Source: Piper betle
Lineage: Eukaryota; Streptophyta; Magnoliopsida; Piperales; Piperaceae
Assembly: GCA_033002965.1 (NCBI GenBank)
Contig: JAURVB010012639.1
Span: 1 to 64,000 of the forward strand
Length of the DNA stretch: 64,000 nt
Direction of reading: 5' to 3'
Made by a program: the position numbers and the translations under genes. A model generated the notes under the pieces. That model ran no database searches. It was given only the letters and a program-made list of their open reading frames with translations, and was not told where the DNA came from. Of this stretch, positions 23,202-32,930 are shown in pieces (position 1 is the stretch's first letter; the number at the start of each line of letters is the position of its first letter).

Positions 23202-26200
23202 TCAGCCTTCAATAATTTTTACAGGAGTCCTGTCAATTGTATCAAAACAATAGAGTTACTACGTTTTCCGCTTTATTGAGCATGAATTAAAGCTTGCAAT
23301 GCTCATAAAAAATAAAATATGTAATTACATAATAATTTTTGGAATTTTTTGTACTTACCCAAATGGGCTTTGTTTTATAGAAAGCAGTTCAACATCCAAC
23401 TGTAAGTTCACAAGAAGCATAAAAAAACATTATTATTATTATGTCATATATCAAGAAGGATCAATCTAACACAACTTCAATCAACAAACTACACCCTTCT
23501 GTATCAAAAATAGGATGATGGTAACTTTTAGATTAGTTGTTATAACAGTTACTTGGCAAATTCATGTGGAAGGAAGTGCTGGAATAAAGAGAAAAGAGAA
23601 AAATGAATTGGTTAATTTCCATCTTGTATAAACAAAAGCAAGTGATGGATTTACAGTAAAAAAGTTGGCTTTATTATAATCCATATATCTTAATACCTCA
23701 ATGGTTGCATTTGGAGGAATTTCTTGGACTCCTTTGCTTCCATAAGCCAGGTTGGGAGGAACAATCAATAACCTCTGCCAAATATGATAGAGACATTAAT
23801 CATCCAAATCCAATCCTCTAATGAATGGATATAATTTCCAATTTCAAAGTCTCTAAAGTGCATTACTAGAAAAATCGTACTGAAGTTCTTGTCTGAAAAC
23901 TGATTGAAGATATTTGGTATAAACAGTGCTTTTCTTCACTAAGCAAAACTACTATAACACAATACATATTGGAGGGAAGTACAGAAGAGTTAGAATAGCC
24001 CCGTATCTCTATTTGAGATGTGTGGTCTCTTGTATCGAATATGCACAAGAATGGGGGATCAAGACGCTACCTGGCCTCCAACGCGCATGCCTTGCACACC
24101 AAGATCTAATCCCTTTAGAACTGTTCCATTCTCTGATTGTCCAACATCGAATCCATATGGCTACAAATATATGTATTCCAGCAAATTAGTTTGCAGAAAA
24201 GATATATGGTTTTGAATTTTCAAGCAATGTCATTTCAGCAATCAAGAAGTTCCACGGAAGTGTTTTTTCTTACCGTGCCGCCTCCAACACCGAGCCCTTG
24301 TCTACTGGTCATGAAAGTTATTCCTCTCCATTTGGCAACATAATGAACCTACATAAAAATGTAAGAAATTGAGATATAAGTGCTAGCATCAATGATCTAT
24401 ATCTATTACAATGAATGTTAATTTCTCGCAAAAATCGGACACGATTTTAGGTTATTACAATTACATGAGATTTGATATTGATATGTTAAAATGCTAATAA
24501 ACTAACAGAGCCCACAACCGTACTGCAACCCGTGCGCCTTTCACTGCCTTAAGACCACTTCCAACTTTCAAATCGTAATACCTGATTCAGAGGAAAATTG
24601 CAAACACAAGTCAAATGGTTAGTTGTTTCATGGCTTGTCAGCTGTCAAATTCAGAGGAACAACAGATTGTGTATAATTCATATCAGACATACAAATTTTG
24701 GTGTCAGATAGGTCCATTGGCATTAATCCTCATACAACTTGTGAAAATTCAATTCAAATTAGGCTAAAGATTTGCTAGCTCCTTATGTTAAGTGGTAGTC
24801 TGAGTCAATAATCTAGAGGAACAACAGATTGTGTAGAATTCATATCAGACATAACTTTGATGTCAGAGAAGTCCATTGCATTAATCCTCCAACAACTTGT
24901 GAAAATTCAAATCATTATCTGCTAAAGATTTGCTAGCTCCTCGTGTTAGGTGTAAGTCTGCATCAATAATCTGCCTCTGTACATTTTGATAGATTCATTT
25001 TGTTTAGTTCAGTTTAGTGTTCTTGGTAGAAATTTTTTGATTTTACCCTAAGAGCTTGATCTTTTGTGAATTGGTTATAAAACAAGCCTTCCACAACTAC
25101 CTTTTTAGCTCTGATAATCCACAACTTAGCACGGTTTTCTTTCCATTTTTACATCGTTAAGCGGTTTCGAGAGCACTGAAAAGCAAAAGTTTAATTTGGA
25201 ATGTCATTTTTATCTAATGCATAAGAGACCAACTAGCTGAAATTGTATGACGAGCATTACAACTAATAGTTCATACTAACTTTAGACCATTTGGGAGGGT
25301 GACGAACTCGCTCTCTGGTATCTTTGCTGCTCTAAGCTACGGACAGAAAGATGATCAGCTTGAAAACAGAAAGGCATGCCTGCAAACTTAAATGTCAAGT
25401 CATAAATTCCTCATTAACAGATAACAGTATCTTACTGCTCTTCTGCTTGTACTCACAGCCTCTGCCATCTCAGATGTAAATAAAACAGTTCCTGCATCGT
25501 AAGAATTGATATTTGTAATGGGCAAATAATAGACAGTGCAATATGTTGGAATCAAAGATCTATAACATAGCCAGTGAAAGCTGTCACTGTTAAAAAGATA
25601 ATCATATAGGTAGCGTTGAGCTAAACATGTAATCCAACAGCCTGCTATCATAGCAATTTTCTAACATATAAAAATTGTAAGCCATAACACTGCAATGCTT
25701 GGTATACAAATAGTTTTTTTTTTTTTGGGGGGGGGGATTTAATTGTAAGCCATAAGAACAACAAAGTCAGCTAGAACAGTGGCCCATGTGTTAAGATAAC
25801 TGTTTTCCATTTCTAAAGAAAACAAAGCTATGGATCACTGAAACACAGTCCTATCAGAAACTAATCAAACTAAAGGAATCCACTACTCTAAAACTCATTA
25901 ATTTTCTCTAAGCTCACCATTATGAAATTGTGAGCAGAAAACGAGATAACCCACAAACCGATTTATGATTTTGCAAAGGAGCCACATTTGCAGATAAGAA
26001 TTCAAGTAGAAATTAGCACCAACCTGCAGCAACAAGCGAGCCTACCATGTCTCTCCTTCCAATACCATCTTCCCAGTTCACCACAGGCCCCGGCTTATCT
26101 CCTGCACATGAGCAGCACTTCACCCTTGTCCTTAACTGAAATGTTCTGATCCTGCCTACCAATTCATTCCAAACAGACAGTTATACATTCACTCGACATG

Positions 26201-26290
26201 CTCATACATGCAAAGAGAGAAAAAAGAGAGAGAGTAACTTGAGTTTGATGGTAGGGGGCTAAAGGGCAGTGGGTGGAGAACAAGCTCCAT
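23202..26290 (-). CDS. FKBP-type peptidyl-prolyl isomerase, chloroplast FKBP18 type
   Basis: Ten exons joined by GT-AG introns: 26290-26239, 26155-26024, 25491-25436, 25336-25281, 24581-24524, 24348-24274, 24160-24071, 23774-23697, 23399-23359, 23229-23202. They sum to 666 bases in phase, coding 221 residues. The N-terminus (MELVLHPLPFSPLPS) looks like a plastid transit peptide. A twin arginine (residues 51-52, GIGRRDMVGSLVAAG) followed by a hydrophobic stretch and SEMAEA resembles a Tat-type thylakoid-lumen signal. The isomerase domain (about 97-212) contains YYDLKVGSG, WRGITFMTSRQGLGVGGG, PYGFDVG, VLKGLDLGVQGMRVGGQ, VPPNLAYGSKGVQEIPPNA and ends LDVELLSIKQSPFG, TPVKIIEG. The GITFMTSRQG insertion and this C-terminus are characteristic of plant FKBP18 as I remember it. 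Likely role: proline isomerisation or chaperoning in the thylakoid lumen. Exon 1 and its acceptor are inferred from phase; the other exons are firm. Confidence 0.9.
24653..24972. repeat. tandem duplication inside an FKBP18 intron
   Basis: Two diverged copies of a 162-bp unit (24653-24814 and 24815-24972), each starting AGAGGAACAACAGATTGTGT and containing AAAGATTTGCTAGCTCCT near the end. They lie in the intron between the exons ending at 25281 and starting at 24581, so they do not touch coding sequence. Confidence 0.75.
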
Positions 26291-26950
26291 TGGGGCAACA
26301 AGCAGTGATGATGGAGGCTCAGAAGTGTATGAACAAGCTCTGCTTCAACCATAGCCTCACAGTAGTAATGGAGGAAAAGTAGAGCATTGTAACAAGTTTT
26401 CAATCACAATTGACCGTTGGTTTATGACAAGAAACGGCCAAGGACCAAGTGGTTTTTACCACATATCCCGCCAAGATGGAATAATGGCCACAAAACATAA
26501 TCTGATAATCCAATCCTATCTTCCTCACAGACCACCATGGTAATTCATAGTAATTACTTTGGAAAAAAAAATCATAGTAACTCAGTATATTTTACTTCTG
26601 CTAGGATTTTTCCCCCCTCTTCCCTTTAAAGGGTAACTTTGATTAGCAGGAAAGACATGAAAATTTTGGAAATAATGAAATTTGACATATTTTAGTTCTT
26701 AAAATCAAATCTTAATATGAATCATATAAAAGAAAATATTAATTTATATAACTCAAATTAAATACTAATAGGCTCAAAATGATAATTGAGCTGAAATTGT
26801 GCCAAATAAAATTCAGTTTGACTCACCCCAGCCACAAAAATGGATAAATGGGCTACACATAAGCCATATACACAAAATAATGGATAATGAGATATGTTTA
26901 CAATACTTAAGACTTGGCTCACTGCAGGTTTATTTTTAAGAATCAATAGG
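26291..26950. other. FKBP18 upstream region
   Basis: This should hold the promoter and leader of the minus-strand FKBP18 gene. An open frame runs through exon 1 in another frame (26164-26403) and is not coding. No convincing TATA box was seen. Confidence 0.4.
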
Positions 26951-26956
26951 GTTATT

Positions 26957-27832
26957 CATTGGGCAAGTTGAAATTGAATTTTATTTAATTCAAATTCGAA
27001 TTGTTTGATTTCAAGTTCAGTCGAGCTTATTAATATTTAAATTAATTCGAGTTTGAGTTGAGCTTGAGTTAATTTAACTTGTATTTATCAATATTTTTTA
27101 TATTATTATACTAACAAATTATTTTAAAATTCAAAATATCTCAAAATTAGAATAATAATGCATATAAAATAATAGTCATGAATTTTCTTATTTAAAATTA
27201 TTATTATTATATTCTTTTGTAATTTTAACTAAATTTTCTAGTGAACATTTAATCCAAAATCCTACTTTTTATTTAAAATATATAAGGCTTCGTGTCAAGT
27301 CAAGCTTCCAAGTCAAGTTTTGAATTGTAATTTTGCAGAGAAGTGATCTTCAAGTCAAAATCAAGCTTAATCAAGCTCAATCATATCATATCATATATAT
27401 ATATATATATATATATAGACTATTTGAGCAAACCACAAACACTTTTGCATCACCAAAATAGTGTCTATGAGAAATATAGATGATTATAGACATCAAAATT
27501 AAAATAGTATCTTCTTGTCTAATACTTAACATCTGAATAATGTGTATTCGTTTTATATAGATTAAAGGATTATCATTTTAAATAGTATAACTGTTTGTGC
27601 AATTGAGAGCATGGACAACTTTTATTGAAAATATCAGCCGTGAAGTAAAAAGAAAATACATCTTCGGCTCAATATTTATCTTGAATCTAAAATATATCGA
27701 ACTTCAAATCGAGCCAACTAGAGCCCGCAGAAGCCCAGACTTACTTCATTCGATTCCAACTCGATTTTGAATAGAAATTTTCTAAAATTGAATATCGAGT
27801 CAAGTTGAGCTTAATCAAGTTAACCAATGACA
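26957..27832. mobile_element. AT-rich DNA element with GAGTTGAGCTTGA-type ends
   Basis: The left end (from about 26957, CATTGGGCAAGTTGAAATTG, then TCGAGTTTGAGTTGAGCTTG) and the right end (about 27640-27832, TCGAGTCAAGTTGAGCTTAA, then CAAGTTAACCAATG) are imperfect inverted copies. The middle is AT-rich with a TA microsatellite (27393-27417). This fits a non-autonomous DNA transposon of a family also hinted at near 37.3 kb. Target duplications were not found, so the borders are approximate. Confidence 0.45.
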
Positions 27833-27884
27833 TTGTGTAACCATTTAAGGCTCAAGCTTTTAATGGCCCCCAAGTGGTATGTCC

Positions 27885-27893
27885 TATATATAT
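27885..27893 (+). promoter_or_regulatory. TATA box of the secreted-peptide gene
   Basis: A TATATATAT run lies about 55 bases before the ATG at 27944. That would place transcription start near 27920 and leave a leader of about 25 bases. Confidence 0.5.
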
Positions 27894-27943
27894 TGTGATT
27901 CATATCACCACTAAGCTAGCTCTATTACACTTCTTCAACATAG

Positions 27944-28315
27944 ATGAAGACATGGACCATTTTCCGGTGGCTTCTGGTGGTGGCGCTCTTCCTCCTCGGC
28001 GCCTCCCGCAACAAAGCCACTGTGGGGCTTTGCCCGGTGGACAGTGGCAGCCGGGACGTCTCCGACGCCCTGCAAAATTATAGACAACATGAGTCGGAGA
28101 TGGAGCTGGAGGATGAGGACTATGGTGGGGAGTATTTGAATGACATCATGGAGGCGGTGGACTTCCCTGACGACGACGTCGAAGACGACGACAACAACAA
28201 GGCCAACGACACGCCGAGGGGGAGTGGCAAAGGGTACCTAAGACTCCTCCATGGCCGTGATGCTATTCCATGCCCACATCTGCAGACATACTTGGAGCAA
28301 TTGGAAAGAAGCTAA
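27944..28315 (+). CDS. small secreted-peptide-like protein, family unknown
   Basis: An intronless frame of 123 residues. Residues 1-20 (MKTWTIFRWLLVVALFLLGA) form a clear signal peptide. Residues about 46-87 are strongly acidic (MELEDEDYGGEYLND, FPDDDVEDDDNN), like a pro-region. Residues 88-123 are basic to neutral and start TPRGSGKGYLRLLHGRD, IPCPHLQTYLEQLERS. There are two cysteines in the predicted mature protein, one after the signal (GLCPVD) and one in IPCPHL, so one disulphide is possible. A TATA box sits at the right distance. Codon use is GC-richer than the flanks, which supports coding. It does not match CLE, CEP, RGF, IDA, PSK, RALF or EPF peptides that I know. Signal, acidic linker and a compact C-terminus suggest a processed secreted peptide; that is inference. 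Confidence 0.65.
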   Translation: MKTWTIFRWLLVVALFLLGASRNKATVGLCPVDSGSRDVSDALQNYRQHESEMELEDEDYGGEYLNDIMEAVDFPDDDVEDDDNNKANDTPRGSGKGYLRLLHGRDAIPCPHLQTYLEQLERS

Positions 28316-30799
28316 TTATCATGTGTGTAACATTAGAACATATATATGTGGTTCCTCTTCTTATTATGCTAACAAAACAAATGTAGTGATCACCTCTTAT
28401 TTTCTAATTGAAAATTTAATACAAGATATTGCTTGAGCTGAATTAATTGTGCTTTTAAGTAGTCTGAATTATGATATTAATTTTGTTATGGGTTTTTTTT
28501 TTTGGATAAGCAGCATTTTGGTTAAAGTTTAATTGGTAGATGTCAAAAAGTTGATTAGGGAAGATGTTTGATGGTTGCTTGTTTGTGAAAACCATGCTTG
28601 ACTTGGTTTGCAAAAGAACTGCAGATTACATCTTTTCAAAGTGAGGGTCCCACTTAAGGGAAAATGGGACCAGAAGTAAATTGGTAGGTTTAGACCTAAA
28701 GTTTGGCAGCACTGAATTCAGTGACTATATAATGTTGAGTTATTTGTTTAATAATCAATACACAATCTTAATTAATAATTTATTATGTCTATTTGGTGAG
28801 GTATATATTTATCAGGGTGGACGAATGATGACGTTACTGTTATATATAATCATAAATTATATGAAGCATGTTAAAAACTTAAAACAATCTATTAGTTTAA
28901 TTGGAAACTAGCGCATAAATGGGTTACCGGTGATCGGTCGATCAAATCTTGCGTATAATTCAACGAGGAATGACATGATTAGACTTAATTAGTCCTCAAA
29001 AAAATTTTTCATTCAATGCTAGTTTACTTTATAGTTCAACTTCATCATCATCATGCTTGTGTGAACAAGAATGGGAAAAAAGTTAATCAAAGTGATAGCT
29101 TTTTCAATGGAATTTGAAACAATGGAACAAAAGATGATGATAGAATAAATGAGAACCACATTCTTCCAAATGAGAAGGATTGAAGGAAAACAAATGGGCC
29201 TTGATGAATGAATCCAAAAGTGAGGAAGAAAAAAGAAAATAAGAGAGTCCAATGAATGGTAGGAGTTGTAAAGGAGTCTTATCAGTTTGTTGAAATGGAT
29301 CCACATTTTAATAAGTTTTCCAACATAAAATCTTCTCTTACTCTTCAAGCTGTCTTCTATGTGAGAGATGGGCCACCATTAGTTAGATGGTAGCACATCA
29401 ATTCAACTAAAAAACAGCCCATTTTTTGGTAGGAGGGTGTGGAGAGTTTATTTTTGTTTGCTTAAACTTAACTCAATTTATCTTCGATTTTTAATTCAAA
29501 ATATTATTATTGAAGCCAATTTAAATTCAAGATCAACTTACCTTGCTTAATTTGTATTTTTTTAGCACTGCCCTATTGTACAGTTTATTTTTAAAGTTGA
29601 TTTTAAGAACCTGGGCATTATATTCTTTAAATTAAAATATGCAATTATAGTGCATTGACATCCAACAAAATAATTGCCCAATTATCTGACCTACCAACTA
29701 ATTAGCCAAGACAATTCCCCTGGGCCTTGATTGAGAAACTTTTTATCCATTCTTTGAACTGTTTGAAGCTGCAAATATGATCATGAAATGCCATTTTTTA
29801 GTGAAAATAAATAAATAAATATAGTAGTAACTGCCCAAAAAAAATATTGGGTAGTTTTCTTTATTGAAGAACCTTCTCTTTTGATTGAAGAAATTAATTG
29901 TAAGATTGGGTAGCCCAAAGAAAAGTTGTTTCTTTAATGGCTCTGCATCTGTCAGCCAACTTCCTCCTACCTATGGATCCTTCTTTCCATCAGAATTTCC
30001 TTGGCCTTTCATTCTTGATGCCCTCATCTCAATGAAATAATACCTACATGCAGTGCATTAAAAACATAAGTCCAAACAAATTAAATGAATGGGCCAAACA
30101 TTCAATTCAAGACCTGCAATAGTTTGATCAGTGATGATCTTTAATACGTGGAAGGACTGTTGGAAGTATTTCCTGTGTACAAGTATATGAAAAATAATAA
30201 TGCTTTGGGGAAAAAAATGAAAATAATAATCTATGTATAGGTTCTTAACCTTTGTTTGTTATATAAAATATAATTAAGATAAAGTTATATATGAATGATG
30301 AGGTTTAAAATTTAGGGTTTTAGATAAATTCCGGTACTAGTGATGAGTCCATGTCTAATACATCAACAATCTTTGTCAAACATGTAAAACTAAATACCAT
30401 ATCTAAAAAAATGTACTTTTTATATAAATATTGACCTACGAGTCAAGGTGAGTTGAACAAGCCAAAGAGGCACAAGTCCAAATTTGCTTCATTTGACTTA
30501 TACTTTAATTTGTGCTTTCTCGATCATAAAATCATGCCAAATTTAATTTAATCAAATTTTGAACAATCTTTTTTTTGTGTGTGACTGAAGCTTCTTACTT
30601 TTTTTATTGAGATAAACTCATATAAAATAGAAGAAGCGGTTAAAATGCATCTATAAAAGTTACACTATCTGACGTGTCACAAATGGAAAAGTGAGCTAGA
30701 CTTTGCATGGTTAAGCCCCTTGGCCAACCATGATTCATAATTTGATTGTCCATAAAGCATGATAACTATATGAGATTGGTTATTCCAACTCGCGTTTGA

Positions 30800-30874
30800 G
30801 CCATCCGATTACAAGGACAGCCCAGATCTACTTCCTTTAAAATGTGATCTAAGCCGTCCTTGTAATCGGATGGC
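30800..30874. repeat. fold-back repeat, 28-bp arms
   Basis: The arms 30800-30827 (GCCATCCGATTACAAGGACA start) and 30847-30874 (CGTCCTTGTAATCGGATGGC end) are near-perfect reverse complements around a 19-base loop. It is far from any gene. It may be a tiny fold-back element or the stem of a non-coding RNA. Confidence 0.7.
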
Positions 30875-31077
30875 CCTAACGTTAGGGATGCGCCCAGTGC
30901 GGAGTAACTTTCCTATAACTAGATATATTAAAGTTGACTTGCCCAAAAAACTTACAACTTTGATGAGAATGCAAAGAACCTTCATGAAATTAGTATCTAA
31001 ATGCTTGGGGGGGGAAAATAGTAACTAAATGATTGACCAAATTAACTTAAGTTTTTATGTCAGTGTCTTTCTTTTAA

Positions 31078-31078
<1 letters not shown>

Positions 31079-31110
<32 letters not shown>
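31079..31110. repeat. (AAT)n microsatellite
   Basis: About ten or eleven AAT units in a row, with nothing functional attached. Confidence 0.9.
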
Positions 31111-32492
31111 GACCTCATGATTTTAGCCGCTCAAGACTCCTTTCAAGAACTTCTTAAGAAAAGAACTATAGTATACAATCTATGTATTATGTATGTGTCG
31201 TCGTAATTACATAACAAGAAACTAATTTGTTGGGTCTGATGAAACATGAGGTAAAGTCATGAAATCCATTCTTGCAATATTTTTAAGAAATGATACATTT
31301 GATTTTGATTATAAGGTGGACATTACAAGGACAAGGAGAAGATAAATTAAAATGTACATTGGTCACTGTCATATAATTAATTACCTCAAAGTATATCATA
31401 TTTCAGATAGCAGTGAAAATTACATGGCAGACCATGGAGATGGCAATTGAAGTAGAAAGTGGGAAGCCACTTTTCACTATGGTTGTATCAGAAGAACTGT
31501 AATCTAGCAAAGAATGGTTCTGGGCAGTTCACACCCCAATCAAGAATTTATTCTCTCTTGGTGAGAAGAGCCTATCAGTGGGTGAAAGGATGGAGAATTC
31601 ATCTCATTGATTCATGTTTTTATTATACTTTGCAAAAAGATTTTTTGCTTCTTTAATTTGCCTTTTCCTGGGCATGAATCACAGCTTTCCTACATCTTTC
31701 TTGCTGAGTGAAGCTGAGAACATAAAGAAGTGGTGGGATCAGATGTCTCATCTACAACTTGTCAATAATATAACAATTGTTTTGTGGACAAGAAAAGATT
31801 TATAATAATGTGGGCACCAGCATCTTATGTTGCTTGAATATAAAGAAAAGTGCAAAGCAAAAAAAAAGGCAAATAAGAACATGATTTGGTCTTGCACAAG
31901 TAGGAAAGCCTTATCTTTTAGAGGTCAGATCATTTCTCAAGTTGCTAGCTAGCTACCCAATTGGTTGTTGAGACAAAGATTCCTATACTAATATGTAAAA
32001 ATAATCAACAAGTAAACCCAATTAATTAATTTTGCAAGATAAGTACATCAAAATTCAGTTTTAAATATGTTAATTTAGGTAGTGCAGACACATTATTCCC
32101 AACCAATCACGATTAATTTTTCTCAAAGCAATGCTAGAACTCTCTGAAGTTCCTTAACTATCACATAGTTGAAATTCTAGCAAGAAAGCTTAAAGAGAAG
32201 GCATCAAATCTTGTGATGAAGAGATCAAACAAATATGCAACATGCAAAACAAGATTTGGAGAGGGGAAGTTTTGCCAAAAAGGTGAGAAAAAAAATCTCA
32301 AACCCTATTTCCTCCTCTAGATGCTTCATATATAATTCAGATCACTAGAATGGCTAACCAAGGAACAAAAAGAGTAGGAATTAGCAAAATCTTACAAAAA
32401 TATGCCAATGATGCCAAGAACATCTGATCTCATTTTCTCCACTCGAACATATATAAGAAACACAAGATACAAACAAAGAAAAAGCAAACACA

Positions 32493-32882
32493 TTAACACA
32501 TTTCATGCAAGATTCTAGCAGAATTAGGGTAGGCAAAACGGGCTGAGAAAGAGCGAGAAAGGTTATCAGGTTCCATCCATGTTAGCCCTTGGTCAAAGTT
32601 CTGAGCATAAGTGTAAGGATCATATGGAACCCTGATAGACCCAGATGATGGACAGATCTCCCTCTTGAATTTTTTCCACAATGCTTGCCACCTTGGCTCA
32701 TCCGATCGCATTGGATGGGCGTCGAACTGGTAGTCGAACTCGCCGCAGCTTCTGACTCCGGTAATGCTCCGCCGGAGGCCGGTGCCTGACCTCCTGCCAC
32801 TGCCGCACCAGCTGGTAGGATTGAAGGAAGGACATGAGGAGCAGCTGGTGGACAGCCTTTCAAGCGTGAGGCTAGAGTCCAT
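32493..32882 (-). CDS. small plant protein with NFDxG...EPDNLSRSFS C-terminus
   Basis: Intronless, 129 residues. The start is the ATG at 32882 (MDSSLTLERLSTSC); the frame is open a little further up, but with no ATG. The N-terminus is Ser/Cys-rich. The middle has EPRWQALWKKFKREI, a basic amphipathic stretch. The C-terminal part has VPYDPYTYAQNFDQG, MEPDNLSRSFSARFA. I recall the same signature in short, uncharacterised, often stress-induced plant proteins, which supports a real gene. No signal peptide, membrane segment or enzyme motif is visible. Function unknown. Confidence 0.75.
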   Translation of the reverse strand: MDSSLTLERLSTSCSSCPSFNPTSWCGSGRRSGTGLRRSITGVRSCGEFDYQFDAHPMRSDEPRWQALWKKFKREICPSSGSIRVPYDPYTYAQNFDQGLTWMEPDNLSRSFSARFAYPNSARILHEMC

Positions 32883-32921
32883 AATGCCCACAAGAGTGAC
32901 TGGATGTGATACTAAGAGGAG

Positions 32922-32930
32922 TATTTATAA
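32922..32930 (-). promoter_or_regulatory. TATA box of the small NFDxG-protein gene
   Basis: TTATAAATA on the minus strand, 40 bases before the ATG at 32882. This implies an unusually short leader of roughly 10 bases. Confidence 0.5.

Larger units (their letters stand above)
28316..32492. other. long AT-rich spacer, no gene
   Basis: No open frame here has a recognisable domain. There is a 28-bp inverted repeat at 30800-30874 and an (AAT)n microsatellite at 31079-31110. Short frames at 31459-31805 are unconvincing. Part of 32.2-32.5 kb is likely the 3' untranslated region of the next minus-strand gene. Confidence 0.5.

Noticed and set aside
31430..31805. Short frames such as MEMAIEVESGKPLF and two frames of about 65 codons
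   Set aside because: No homology recognised, no splice or promoter signals that link them, and AT-rich codon use like the surroundings.
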